The notes under the pieces were generated by a model that saw only the letters and a list, made by a program, of their open reading frames with translations, was not told the DNA's origin and did not search any database. This document shows positions 1 to 10,591 of a DNA stretch of 64,000 bases, in pieces. The DNA comes from Viola odorata (taxonomy: Eukaryota > Streptophyta > Magnoliopsida > Malpighiales > Violaceae). Both the position numbers and the translations under genes were made by a program. The stretch lies in contig OY829538.1 of NCBI GenBank assembly GCA_963691705.1, forward strand, positions 20,424,443 through 20,488,442. Direction: 5' to 3'. Position 1 is the stretch's first letter. Each line of letters starts with the position of its first letter.

Positions 1-945
1 CCGGGCGTTACCATTGATTTTGCTATAGAAGCCTTGAAGAGGAACTGTCGTTATAGTAAATTAAGAGATGCACTAATGGTGGACCCTCCAACGACTCTAG
101 ACGCATTAAGACTTAAAGCCCATAATTACGCGAAAATGGAAGAAGAGGAAAACAGAGATAGAACCTATGGCATGCCGCCTAAGGCACCTCTGATTCCAAA
201 CGCTCCTGCAAATACCATTCTTGATGACCGCCTCACCGACGAGTATGCTCGGCGGAAAGATCATATTCCCAAAACCTCCAGTGGGCAGAAAGGTAACACT
301 TCAAAGGGAAAGCCTGGCAGTTCCCCATCTCAACGCCAAGGAGATTCTTCTAAAGGTCGGGCATACGACCCTGATTTCCCTTCCCTTAATCTACCAAGGG
401 CAGAGATTTTAGCTATAGTGGAACAACGAAACCTTCCCATCCGGTACCCTGCGCCTGTAAAGCCCGGAGTACTTCTAGGGAGAAGAGAAAATGCTTATTG
501 TAAGTTCCACAAAGCCAGGGGGCATTCTACAGAAGTATGCAGGGACTTAAAATCAACAATAGAACTTTTGGTGGAAGAAGGTTACTTGGGAGAATTCGCA
601 ACCAAAGTAAAAGAAGACACCAGAAATAATCCCACGAAAAGGGTCGCAGATGACCGACAAGTATCCCCTCGCGTCCCACAAAAGGATAATGCTCTCGGAG
701 GAAGAGGTGAGGAAACTTTCGCAGTAGATGACGAGGGCTTCCCTATGATTAACATCATAGCGGGAGGGACTCCTTACATGGATGAACCAGAACTACCGAC
801 GACGGCGTTAGGAGAAAAATGCAAGCGAGGTGGCGCGACAAAGAAAGGTGAAACGATAAGCGTCCTAGATCGCATGGTGTTAGCCTTCTCCGAAGAGGAC
901 GAGAAAGGCGTTGTCTATCCGCATAATGATGGGTCCACTAAGTAA
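1..945 (+). pseudogene. Gag C-terminal part of Tat element A
   Basis: The frame is open from base 1 to 945 with no stop or frameshift and aligns by eye with the gag of copies C (27520-28340) and D (42000-42850). It holds the end of the capsid-like region, a hydrophilic linker rich in Ser, Lys and Gly, and a zinc-knuckle-like CHHC motif (CKFHKARGHSTEVC, spacing C-x2-H-x4-H-x4-C) at about residues 165-178, followed by a conserved LVEEGYLGEF helix. The last matching residues correspond to the segment just before protease in copy D; after about 930 the frame runs into untranslated repeat sequence. Gag forms the cytoplasmic virus-like particle and packages the RNA. An intact gag without pol could in principle be mobilised in trans, but its N-terminus lies outside the window. 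Confidence 0.85.
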
Positions 946-1633
946 GGACATGATTGTAGACGCGAGGACAACGCCTGAAAGTGAAAACTCCTATCCTTGT
1001 GACGGCCCATCCCGATCCGACGGCTCACTAAGTGAGGGCACTTTCCAGGGCGATCGTGGAAAGATGGAAACGCAAAAAATCACGAAATTCCAGCTAGTAA
1101 CTAGATGCGTAATCCCTAGTGAAGTAGAGCTGACGGAAAAAGTGATTCATGCGGCTTCCATACTAATGCCCTATGACGGCAGCGAAAAGGCTCATACGGG
1201 TAATTATTATCTCTTGTGACCCGTTATGCTACTGATGGTTTACAATTGAGAATGTGCAGAAGACCTTTCGAGTAGCGAAAAGATTGACGACTGTCTAAGC
1301 GGCGATACTATGAGGCTCGCCGGGAAAGCTAACCCGATACTGACCTTAGTGATATCTGTTACTGAAACGCTACGAGTCTGCTCGAGAAACTAAACATATT
1401 ATGTCGCCAGGATGGTAGCGACGCCCTGGGAGTTTCAGAAAGTGAAAGCTAAAGAAAGGGAAAAGGCAGCAGCAAAGATATAAACTATTTAAATGCATAA
1501 ACGTGCCTTAGAAAGGTCACAAGTTCCAAAGACCAAAACAATAATTCCTTGGAAGCAAAAAAAAAGAAGCCTGATGGCTGCAGAAGAGGCGGCAAAGCTT
1601 GGGAATGTGTTAACCTTCGGGGTTCCTCCGTTT
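931..1633 (+). repeat. 3' untranslated region of element A with a tandem-repeat remnant
   Basis: From about 981 the sequence GTGAAAACTCCTATCCTTGT matches the units that are tandemly repeated in copies C (31921 onward) and D (46332 onward). Here there is one unit plus a partial one (GGGTCCACTAAGTAAGGACA near 931). Downstream, 1080-1260 matches the post-repeat segment of C and D, including an AATTGAGAATGTGCAG stretch near 1243. From 1300 to 1633 no gene is seen. The short open frame at 911-1219 is repeat sequence read by chance. Confidence 0.7.
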
Positions 1634-3976
1634 CTAACCCTCCGCCTTAGCTCGGCGAAAACCCACTTCATTAAGGTCGGCAGACTTCTGTTTGAAGGCC
1701 TCTGTGACCTCGTCACCTTTGTACGCATCTGCTCCATGGACCTCTTCAAAGCATTCAACCAAGATAGTGGCCGTCCGCTCGACATGCCACAAGCTCTTAT
1801 CGGTTGATTCCTCCGTCAAAGCGGCTCTCTCTTCCTCCAAGGCCGCTTTCTCCCTTGCCAAGGATGACTTCTCTCCTTCCAGCACGGCATTCTTTGCATC
1901 AAGGGTGGACACTTGCCCCGACAGCTCCTGCTGAGCCAGTAACAATTGTGTGCGTTCCTCCAGCAACTTATTCTTTTCATTTCGCTCTCGCAAAAGTTCA
2001 GAAAGGGACGCAGTAAGAGAAGCAGCCTGACGCTGTACGTGCTCTATCCAGTAGTGAAATTTCACAAAATTGGAAAAGAGACCAGAGCGTAGCGAATTCA
2101 CCTTAGCATCATCTATCTGCGAGAGGAAAGCTTCCCGCTCAGCGGCGGTTGACAGTATTTGGGCTGCCAAGAAAGCCGAAACCTCAACTGAACCATCGCC
2201 CCCGAGAGCCGCTAAACCTGTATTGTGAAAATCGTATAAGCCCACTTGGTGAGTCACAGTACCAGGCTCACTCGAGGAACTTAGGTCCGCAGCAAAGTCA
2301 AAGGTGGAGGCCCCTTCGCCACAACGTTGCGATAAAGGAATGCTTGAAGGGACAAAGGCCAGAGGGACAGGAGGGCGAGCTTGAGAAGAAGGACCCCCTT
2401 GGACGACATAGGAACTGTGAGGGTGGTAGCCCGTAAAGTCTTGTAAACCTTCTTGATAGCCCGAGTTAGAACCATATGTATGAACAGGCCCACCGAAGGA
2501 ATTGGGTGAATCCCCGAAAGTCTCAGTCGTACCCATGTTCACCAAAAACCCAGAAGGGTGAGTCTAGGGAGCATCCATAGAAACAAAGGTGCTGTCCGGT
2601 CCAACTTCCGCCGCAGCGACAGTAGAAGATAAACTTCCACCCTCACCCTCCGGCCGGGATCTCTTCTTAGAGCCAGCCAGCACATAACCCATGTTCATTT
2701 CGCCTATGGGAGACACGGAAGTAGAAACAGCGGCAGTATCCTGCAAAGAACCCAGTAGAAGCACTGATAAGAGAAACGGGTAAAATAACGACTGACATCA
2801 AGGTATAACGTATCGTGGATAAAAAGCACACTCACAACAGTTGTGTCAAGAGGAGGCGCTTCAGAAGAAGCTGCCGCGTCCGGAGAAGGAGTGAGAGCGG
2901 TAACACTCCTTGTTCTTCTCTTCCTTTTTCCTTTGTCAGGAACCCTAGAGGCTTTAGAAGGGGACGACCGAGTAGTAGGGGCAGCGACGGTCACAATAGG
3001 GATACCCAAAGGGATGTCGGTATTCCCCTCACCGGCTAAGGAAGAAGATACTTGAGCGAGGCTCACGGAAATAGTAGGTAGAATAGTGGAGTTATCGGCA
3101 GCCTCCGTAGAGGTGTCCTTCCCTTTTTCTTCTCTTTCCTGGGCCCTTTTCAGTCACCTCCTAACGCTTTCAGGCTTGTAGTTGGGATCTGTCGCTGCAT
3201 GATGGGAAAATAACGTTAGCATTAGTATCAGTGATAATAAAGAAGGAAGCGACTCGACACTCACGTCTAACACAGTCCTTCATATCGACTCTGCACGCCA
3301 CATAGTGGATATGAACGCTGATTTCTAGTTGAAGAAGTTTGTCTAACTAGCCTTGTTCGCGCTGAGGAAGAGTCTCCGGCCAACCCCAGACGTTGTCCTT
3401 AACGTCTTGGTTAAACCCAGACCACCACCAGGAACTGGGGTCTTCAGGAAGATCTATCACAAAGAACTCTTTCTTCCAAGCATGGACAGAGGACTCAATG
3501 TGGAGAAGTTTCCAAGTGAAGGACTTGAGTGAGTCATCGTCATAACGAGGCGATATCGTTATCACACCCCGACACTTCATCAGTTTAAAAACTAATTTAA
3601 GCAGTAAAAGAGAAGGGGAAGTGATCCCCTTATATTTACAAAGTTCTAAGAAGGCACAAACGCAGCAGTACGCATTTGGGGCTAATTGAACAGGATTCAA
3701 ATCGCAGACAATGAGCAACTATTTTATGAAAGAATTGATGGGAAGCTAGAAACCATAACGGAACATTTGTGTGTACAGAACCCTACGCTTGCCCGTCAAA
3801 ACGCTATTCAAGCGTACCGACTCAGGGGCAACGGTGGCCTTATAACCATCAGGGATAACAGCATTATGTGCGGCTAAATGCTCATTAAGAGCGACCTCAG
3901 AGGTGATACTACAAACTGTAATATCCATCTTTTTCTCATCGGTAAATCTCGACTCAGAGCGGCGAGTCTTAGCCAT
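1634..3976 (-). pseudogene. Antisense gene aORF1 of Tat element A (three exons)
   Basis: A gene on the strand opposite to gag. The start is ATG at 3976, in the same AGCCATGG context as copies B, C and D. Exon 1 (3976-3265) encodes a segment with the signatures RLNSVLTGKRRVLYTQMFRYGF and LNPVQLAPNAYCCVCAFLEL, which recall the plant 'putative gypsy type transposon' domain (PF04195 by memory, not searched). An intron at 3264-3195 (70 bp, GTGAGT..GCAG) leads to basic exon 2 (3194-2836), and an intron at 2835-2741 (GTGAGT..GCAG) to exon 3. Exon 3 is Ser/Gly/Pro-rich, then a long Glu/Lys/Leu coiled coil (about 1650-1990), ending at 1634. Damage: TAG stops in exon 1 after MFRYGF, twelve codons later, and near 3349; one TGA near 3160; one TAG near 2564. 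Function is unknown; antisense ORFs are known from the Tat lineage. Confidence 0.75.
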
Positions 3977-4140
3977 GGCAGAAATAAAAAAGTAAAGATG
4001 AAGAAGAAGACGAAAGAAAATAGGAGGTACCTTTGGAGAGAAAGCGCTTCGAGAACCTTAAACGGTGGAAAGAAAATAAGACGGCTAGAGAAAATATGAA
4101 GAAAGCAGAACGGCAAAAGTAAGCAAAAGAAACAAGTATT

Positions 4141-4315
4141 GGGTTTTATAACCCAAGTAGTCAAAGAAATGACGGACGTCGCAGTCGTTGCGTGAGAGGA
4201 TCACAAGGAAAAGACTCAAGCAATGAGTACAATTCTAGAGAAGCGTGGCAATACTTCGATTATGCTAAAATTATAGAGCACGCTAGCCCATGACGCCATA
4301 AAAAATGGACACGTG
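4141..4315 (-). promoter_or_regulatory. Putative promoter of aORF1, copy A
   Basis: The near-palindrome GGGTTTTATAACCC (4141-4154) reads TTATAAAA on the minus strand, about 168 bp upstream of the aORF1 ATG. A G-box CACGTG lies at 4310-4315, about 335 bp upstream. Both elements recur at almost the same distances in copy B (5854-5867 and 6024-6029), and the TATA part also recurs in C and D. The conserved spacing supports a real antisense promoter. Confidence 0.6.
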
Positions 4316-4343
4316 TGTCTATGCCAGGACGACTTTGGGCTTA

Positions 4344-4904
4344 TGATAACAATTCTGACACTCCTAGGGGTGTACGGAAATTATGACTTTGCCAAAGGCG
4401 GAATCCTGTAGCTCTATCGGACATCTGAGTCATCGGATCTAGACTGGAAGGTGTTTCCTGGGATGGTCGACATCAGCGGGGGGGAGGACTCACGCGTCTC
4501 TGCACGCACGGCATGATCCCGTCCCAGGTATCCATGGAGGTATCGCTCGCGGAACCCTCTTCAGAGGTATCGCCCTGACGTCATCATAAGGTATCGCCCA
4601 TGACGTCATCTTAAGGTATCGCCTGCAACGTCCTCCAGAGAGATTGCTTTCCCTGGGATATCACCTCTTTGCTCAGGTATCGCCCCCAGCGGCCTATAAA
4701 TACTCCCTCAGTTTAAAACAAAACTTAAGTCGAAAATTGCTTACTAGAACCTCTGCCACTTTCGAACCACTTACTGACTTAAGCATCGGAGTGTCTACGC
4801 CGGAGCCCCCCTCCGACGCCTTGCAGGTGAGTTCGACGGCAACTACAGCAACTCCGACCAACAGAAGTCATCTTCCCGATCGTATAAGAAATTAAATCTT
4901 ATCA
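4344..4904 (+). repeat. 3' LTR of element A
   Basis: The LTR is 561 bp, starting TGATAAC after TTTGGGCTTA (the same flank as the 3' LTR of B) and ending CTTATCA. It shares with the other Tat LTRs of the window the GGGATGGTCGACATCAGC block, a TATA box (TATAAATA, 4695-4702) and the block ACTTAAGCATCGGAGTGTCT followed by a GC-rich hairpin near 4797-4820. It differs upstream of the TATA box, with a local repeat of GGTATCGCC and two TGACGTCA sites (4576-4583, 4601-4608). This suggests a diverged subfamily. Confidence 0.9.
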
Positions 4905-5695
4905 CGCCTGAACAGGAGTAACGGTGGCAGATACTGCTGGAACCAAAACAGGAACGATGATAGATTCCTCACCAATCTGAAAAGTAGACCCCTGAATGGG
5001 ACTAATAGTCATAGCAGACGGTAGAACAGGATTAACGGTCGCAGCCGCAGCAGCTCAAGCAGTTTGTCTAGCCAGCCTTGCTCAGGCAAAGGGAGAGGCC
5101 TCCGTCGACCCCATGCCCCATCCCTGATTTCGTTGTTAAAACTGCTCCTCCACTAGGTGCCTGGCAGATAAATAATAAAGAATTCATTTTTTCAATTATC
5201 AATGGAAGATTCAAGGTGCAGAAGCTTCCAGGTAAAAGGTTTTAGCGATTCATCATCGTAACGTGGCGATATCGCTATCACACCCCTACGACTATACAAT
5301 TGAAAAAGGAATTGAAGGAGTAAAAGAGAAGGAGAGGTGATCTCTTTTTATCTACAGAGTTCTATGAATGCGTAAATGCAACAGTACGCATTAGGGGTCA
5401 ACTGGACAGGATTTAAATCAAGAGTGGCAAATAACTGTTCCACTAAAGGATGAAGAGGAAACTGGAAATCGTAGCCGAACATATTGGCATACAAAAGCCT
5501 ACGGTTGCCGGACAATTCACTATTAAGGCGTAGTGAATTGGGGGCAACTTCAACCGAACAATCCTCAAGAATGTGGGCATTATGTTTAGTTAATTTCTGC
5601 TGAAGCATGGTCGAAGAAGCGATAGTGGTAACAATGTCTTCAATTGTTTCCTCCCCAACAGATTTGTGTTGAGGACGACGACGAGTTCTAGCCAT
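4905..5695 (-). pseudogene. Antisense gene aORF1 of element B, 5' part
   Basis: The start is ATG at 5695. Exon 1 (5695 to about 5045) carries the same domain as copy A, with clear versions of RLNSELSGNRRLLYANMFGYDF, FPLHPLVEQLFATLDLNPVQ and NAYCCIYAFIEL. After a stop at 5348 the frame can still be followed to the Trp/Leu-rich end of exon 1 near 5050. A deletion then fuses exon 1 directly to the middle of exon 2 (4905-5045), removing intron 1 and its borders, so this is not clean intron loss. Relative to D, exon 2 has an extra Val/Pro/Ile-rich stretch near 4920-5010. The rest of the gene is separated by the insertion of A at 4904/4905. Confidence 0.75.
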
Positions 5696-5853
5696 GGAAA
5701 AAGTAAAAAGATGAAGAAAATGACAGAGGAGAACAGAAGTACCTTTCTAAGTGAAAAACGCAGAGCGCCCAGATGGTGGAAAGAAGAAACGCAAGTCGGC
5801 TCGAGATGTTATGGAGAAAATAAAATAACAAAAGGAGGAAAGAAGCATGTGGC

Positions 5854-6029
5854 GGGTTTTATAACCCTAGCGGTTAGTCAAAATGACTGTTGTAATGGTC
5901 GTTGCGTGAGACGCGTTAGGAGGAAAAGACATGAGCAATGAGTACATTTTTAGAGAAGTGAGAAGACGCTTCGATTTTACCATTCCCTAGGGCACACAAA
6001 CCCCTAGCGCTTCTGCGAATTGACACGTG
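5854..6029 (-). promoter_or_regulatory. Putative promoter of aORF1, copy B
   Basis: GGGTTTTATAACCC lies at 5854-5867, about 162 bp upstream of the ATG at 5695, and a CACGTG G-box at 6024-6029, about 330 bp upstream. Spacing matches copy A. The 6030-6290 stretch holds no gene and is the intergenic space to the 3' end of aORF2. Confidence 0.6.
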
Positions 6030-6292
6030 TGGTCTGGCTATTATTACTTTTTCTTCCGCATTAATGAGGGATTCCTAAGCATTAAATGCTCTTAAAAAGT
6101 GGAAATGATTTTCAAACCAAGACAGGCTCAAAAACGTGATGATCAAGATAACGCGGTGCAACGTTAATTAAGTCGGCAGACGCCAAGATAACACAAAAGA
6201 AGAAGATAACGCAACAGATATTTATTATTATTTAAAAGAAGTGTGGGCATTATTATTACAAAGTTAATGACATCAATGTTTAGAAACAACAA

Positions 6293-8596
6293 TTAACGGG
6301 GATGGGTGGAACCCCCTGCGTCCTCCGTGGCATCCGGATCATCCGATAACGGGAGCCCTTCGGTATCGCCACCATTGCCTACTTCTTCCTCCTCTGAGGA
6401 AAGAAAACCTTCCTTGCTCCCGTCAATCTCACTCATTTTCACAGAGGCATAGTCGGCTATCTTAGCAGGATCGAAAGTCCTACTACGATAATAGTCCGCG
6501 AACCCGGCGGTAAAGGCCCACATAGCTTTTTTCTTCCACCAGCTTATCTTCGATGAAACCTTGGCTAAATCCGTGTTACAGGCCAGTATCTCTTCACGAA
6601 GAAGAGAATTTTTCTTATCAGCAACCACCAACTCTGCCTCCAAGGCCTCAACTTTGGCTTTCCCCTTGGATCTTTCCCTGGCAAGTTCAACACGGCAATC
6701 ATCCAGCTCCGCCCGAGTACTATTCTGAAGTCTCGTCAAGTTCCTCACTTTGGGCAAGGCATGGTCAAGTTGCTCCGTCGAGCCAGATGAACTTTGAAGT
6801 TTGCTGGCGTGGGCCTTGAGAAAATAATGCATTTTACGAAAGCTGGCCAAAGAATCGTTCAGAACGCACACGCGCTGAATATCGGGGTGAAGCTGTAGCA
6901 ACTTCTCTTCATCTTCAGGTGAACCAAACATGTCACCCACTAAAATTACTATCGGTTGATCTCGCGATAATGGGTCCGAGACCCTTAGGGCACGAAGCCC
7001 GTCAATTCCAAAGTTTGACAGATCTTACTGATAAGAAGGAACCCCCTAATGCCCTTGAGAGGAAAGATTGGCGACGATAGAAGGAGCGGAACCACCGGCA
7101 GAATTGCTAACACCAGAAATGGAAGTAAAGAATAATGGTTGAGGAACCCTCAACGACGGGTCAGGAAGTACGCTCGGGCTCGGAGCTGGCACCACCACGT
7201 TAGGAATGCAAGAAGAGATGGGAGAATGCGGGGGCCCAGCGGCAAGGGAAGAACTTGTCGTCAACGGCGTTTCTGTTGATACGGCAGAAACCTCGATAAC
7301 GGGGCAAGGTCTCGCTATTGGGGGAACCTCAATTGACGACAAAAGAATGTTGGCGGCAGAAGAAGAGGGCATTAGTGGTGGAACATCAACACTTATTGAA
7401 GGGAAATCTTTGGCGGTACCAGAAGAAGTGGCAATATCAGAGAACGCACGGCCCGTCAGTGGCGGCAAAGGTGGACGTATGGCAGTCTCATTCACCTGAT
7501 TTTCCTTCTCTTCCCTGAGTCTCTTTCGCTCAGCCTTAGAAACCTGACTCAGGCAAGACTATGTGTTCATATCTTCACCCTCACCTGCACCTTCGTATGA
7601 AAAATCTCTATCTTGACTGTTGACGGACCTGAGCTAGACCTTATCTCCCAATGGGCAACCAATTATCCACAAAGTGAGAAGTGCGAGGAGAAACACGCCC
7701 TCTTTGAAGGGACACCCAAAAAGTTCTTCTTTTCTTTAACGGGGCGTTACGGTCAGGTGGAGCTCTAGAAAGCGTAGAAGGAGACGTTGTTGGAGGAGGC
7801 ACGACTCTCGAACGAGCGTCATCCCCTTTGGACGATTGATCGAAAATGCCTCTTGTAAAAAGTCACATCAGTGAATGAAAAGGAAGAACGATAACGCTAG
7901 AATTTAAAGACTCACCTACGGCACACTCAGATAAAGGCCTATACAAGGCAAAGTTTCGAATCTATAAAGGCGTCTCCATCTCTAATAAGGCATCAGCTTA
8001 AGCCAACTCCTTTCTAGACAAGATGACCAGTTTCACCCAGTCAGTATCGGTGATGCCCTGATTAAAGCCCCTATGCCACAAGTGGGAAGGCAAGTCAACA
8101 ACAAAGAAACCACCCTTCCAGTCATCAACGGTTTCTTCAAACTCTTAAAAATTTTGCCAGAAAGACTGGGCATATGCATCATTCCATCTTGGAGTAACGC
8201 TCACTAGACCATTGCGACAAGGCTGAAGAATTTATGAAACAAATTGATAGAAGGGGCAAGAATATTCTTCATTTCGCAGGCGCGGATGAAAGCATAGATA
8301 CCACACCATGACGACGACGTTATCTGCACCGGGTTAATCTTACATTAACATAGTATATCCTCTATCGAAGCATGAACAGGAAGGCGGAAACCATAAAGAA
8401 ACATCTTAAAATACAACATCCTACGAGTTCCCCACAGGACGTCGTGAAGCCTCATATGCCTCTCTGGAAGCATAAAGGTATAACCGCTGGGGAAAGAGAT
8501 ACCATGACTCTTGAGCCGTAGAACGGTCTCACAAGTATTCTCGATCTCAGAAACTATAGGCTCCCGAGGGCCAGTCTGAGATCTCGTGCGATGCAT
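6293..8596 (-). pseudogene. Second antisense gene aORF2 of element B
   Basis: The start is ATG at 8596. The N-terminal exon (8596 to about 7916) has the signature RLHDVLWGTRRMLYFKMFLY followed by a GFRLPVHASIEDIL helix. This is the same fold signature as aORF1, so the two antisense genes look like diverged paralogues. The donor at 7910-7915 (GTGAGT on the minus strand) matches copy D, but the acceptor is changed (AAG instead of CAG near 7852), so splicing is probably broken. Exon 2 encodes a Pro/Ser/Val-rich region (7046-7495), then from 6940 a coiled coil, a conserved tail SWWKKKAMWAFTAGFADYY and an acidic C-terminus rich in Glu, Asp and Ser. Stops and shifts lie near 7500-7900, 7030 and 8345. 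Function unknown; a retroelement accessory protein is inferred. Confidence 0.7.
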
Positions 8597-8827
8597 AATG
8601 AAGAAGTGGTAAAAAGGAAAACCAGAAGAAGTTGAAACAGGGTACCTTAGAAAGAAGAATAGCAGAACAGACGGATTGCCTGAGTCGATGAGCAGTTGGA
8701 AAAAATTTCTTCAAGAAAAGAAGAAGAGCAGAGAATAGAGAATAGCAGGAAAAATTCGAAATACGAGTAAAAGTTTGAGAAGAAAGAGTTGTTCCCTTTT
8801 CAAGGCCTAACCTGGCGAAGGCAGCTA

Positions 8828-8874
8828 ATTGGCCAATCAGAATGAAACACGTGCAAAACTAGAAATGACACGTG
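8828..8874 (-). promoter_or_regulatory. Upstream region of aORF2 with CCAAT and two G-boxes
   Basis: About 235-280 bp upstream of the ATG at 8596 lies ATTGGCCAAT (8828-8837, CCAAT box on both strands) and two CACGTG cores (8848-8853 and 8869-8874). No clear TATA box was found between them and the ATG. The clustering suggests a bZIP/bHLH-responsive antisense promoter; this is inference. Confidence 0.4.
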
Positions 8875-9109
8875 GAAAGGTATCAGAAGAACATTTAAAA
8901 CCAAGAATTTATATCTCTAGAAGAAAGAGGCAGTTAACAACAAGAAGTTAAAATGACGGTTGAGCGGAGCAGCAACCAACCGCTTGGCGTTAACCGCCCG
9001 ATAATTACAGTGTCAATGCAAGAACACAACAACAAAGGAAAAAAAATGGGGAATGCTACTTTATTCATGAAAAACCATACAGTATCTATAATATGCATAA
9101 CGGGAAAAG

Positions 9110-9567
9110 TCAGTCCTCGTCGAGCCAATAAGAAGGCCAGTAGAAATCATCTCCATCCGAAGACGGCAGTTCCGCGTCAAGTAAAGGGAAAGGATCATCA
9201 GCCTTTTTCTCTTCGCCAAGCCCTAACTAAGGGTCCTCTGAAGACTTTTGCACCTTCAAAGGGTCGCGCAAGAGTTCCCCTTGATGACAGGAGTCGTAAT
9301 TTCAGAACCAACGTCAATAATTGGGATTCTTTCCATAAAACGACTGATGTGAGGAAACATTTCCTCACCCCCGTTACTGGAGGAGTACAAGAATTTGAGT
9401 AAACATCGAGGGACCCAGAAATGCCCTTTTTCTATCTCTTACGACCTTTACGTCGAGAGAGTCACCTTTTCCGGCGTGGCGGAGAGGGATCGTCAGAATC
9501 AGGGGAAGTTGGAGGAGTTGGTGGAGAGTCACATTCGTCCATATCTATGGAATATGAGTCAGCCATA
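9110..9567 (-). pseudogene. Possible small acidic antisense gene between aORF2 and aORF3
   Basis: On the minus strand an ATG at 9567 opens a 34-codon frame, MADSYSIDMDECDSPPTPPT followed by SPDSDDPSPPRRKR, ending at an AAAAGGTGACT that could be a splice donor. A TATTTAAT box lies about 70 bp upstream (9633-9640), the same distance as for aORF3. Further downstream another frame ends with an acidic, aromatic tail, DGDDFYWPSYWLDED, and a stop at 9110-9112. The two parts may be exons of one gene, but I could not fix the intron, and the middle contains at least one TAG. No family is recognised. It could equally be two chance frames in decaying DNA. Confidence 0.3.
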
Positions 9568-10001
9568 AAATTACAAGCAATGTCAACAGAGAAACGAAAT
9601 GAAGATGAATAGGGAAAAGAAAGGAAAATCCCATTAAATAGTCGTGGCGAAAGGGCATTCCTACCTTTTCGCACGCCCTCTGAGGACAATTAATACACCT
9701 TGAGAAGAATGATCATAATTATAAAATTGGATCTTGTGATCACGCCTGGTGGATATTCGCACTGATCAAGAGATGCTAGTAAAACCGCCCAATCAATTAT
9801 TATTGGAAAGGTGACATGTAATTAATCCAAGAAACGGTTAGCAGCAACCTTTAATCACCATTTGGCGAATAAGGAAAGAGAGCAAAATGCCACAAACAAG
9901 ATAACGGGAAGATATTTTATTTATGGCCTAAACGACCTAAACGTACATATATATAAAATATAAAAGAAAAGACAAAGGAGCACAGGGACAACTACAAGAG
10001 G

Positions 10002-10382
10002 TCAGGCATTGGACCCAACATCGTCATCTGGCATAGAAGGAATCTCCCTCAGAGCATCTGTCACCGAAGTCAGTTCGGAGGAGGAAACCCTCATGCCCTT
10101 CAAGCAGAACCCAAGCAGATCTTTCCTTTGCTGCAGCATGGTGATAACCACCTGGATGCGGGAGATAGCAGCAGCCAACTTTAATGCACTCTCTAGAGGA
10201 CTGAAATCCTCCAGAAAAGCCGCACCTTGCCTAGACAGAAGAGGGATCATCATCCCCTGAAGTTCCAGAATATCCTCAGAGGTCTTGATCAGCATGGTCT
10301 CCAGAAAGCCAACATCGGCTTCAGTAAGATTCTTCAGAGTATGAGCCTTGGAGATCAAGAAATTTCTTGTCAGTTCATCCAT
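10002..10382 (-). CDS. Intact 126-codon antisense ORF (aORF3) of element B
   Basis: An uninterrupted frame from ATG at 10382 to a stop at 10002. The product is mostly helical by composition: an N-terminal MDELTRNFLISKAHTLKNLT segment, a central amphipathic region (VGFLETMLIKTSEDILEL, then a Leu/Ala-rich stretch), QVVITMLQQRKDLLGFC, and an acidic C-terminus (MPDDDVGSNA). No signal peptide, membrane span or zinc motif is seen. A TATAAATT box lies at 10442-10449, about 60-67 bp upstream of the ATG, which fits a short plant 5' UTR. It sits between aORF2 and the 3' LTR. I recognise no family. That it stays open while neighbouring frames are broken hints at later acquisition or at selection, but a 381-bp frame can also survive by chance. 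Confidence 0.5.
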   Translation of the reverse strand: MDELTRNFLISKAHTLKNLTEADVGFLETMLIKTSEDILELQGMMIPLLSRQGAAFLEDFSPLESALKLAAAISRIQVVITMLQQRKDLLGFCLKGMRVSSSELTSVTDALREIPSMPDDDVGSNA

Positions 10383-10441
10383 GGTGAGAATGTCAGAAGA
10401 AATGTGGAAAACATGAAAAGAATTAGTGCGATGAAAAATCC

Positions 10442-10449
10442 AATTTATA
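10442..10449 (-). promoter_or_regulatory. TATA box of aORF3
   Basis: AATTTATA on the plus strand reads TATAAATT on the coding strand, about 60 bp upstream of the aORF3 ATG. It lies in the 210-bp space between aORF3 and the 3' LTR. Confidence 0.4.
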
Positions 10450-10591
10450 GGCCTAAGGGAATGACGGTTTGAAAAGACGTATCTCTCGATAATCGCACCA
10501 TCCCCTTACTTAGTAGAGCATGGAACAGACAAGGCCAAAAATGGAGCGTTAGCCCTTGGTGAATACTCGAGCTCATTTTTTGTTGGGCTTA

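Larger units (their letters stand above)
1..4904 (+). mobile_element. Tat/Retand-type Ty3-gypsy element A, pol-deleted, right part
   Basis: The window opens inside the gag of a Ty3-gypsy element. The order is gag, 3' untranslated repeats, an antisense gene and a 3' LTR ending at 4904. By comparison with copies C and D in this window, everything from protease to integrase is missing: gag stops matching at about 930 and runs straight into the 3' untranslated repeat. The element is therefore a gag-only, non-autonomous derivative. It lies inside the antisense gene of element B; the five bases after its LTR (CGCCT, 4905-4909) should be the target-site duplication, with the partner outside the window to the left. 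The Tat/Retand assignment rests on copies C and D (second RNase H, antisense gene) and is firm for the family, less so for the exact sublineage. Confidence 0.85.

Noticed and set aside
911..1219. 102-codon frame after gag of element A
   Set aside because: It starts in gag in another frame and runs through untranslated repeat sequence; no domain and no counterpart in other copies.
1489..1807. Overlapping short frames near the end of aORF1 of element A on both strands
   Set aside because: They are alternative-frame readings of the antisense coiled-coil exon.
5041..5047. Fusion of exon 2 and exon 1 in aORF1 of B as evidence for a retrotransposed antisense transcript
   Set aside because: The junction lies inside both exons and removes exon sequence together with the intron, so it is a plain deletion rather than exact intron loss.
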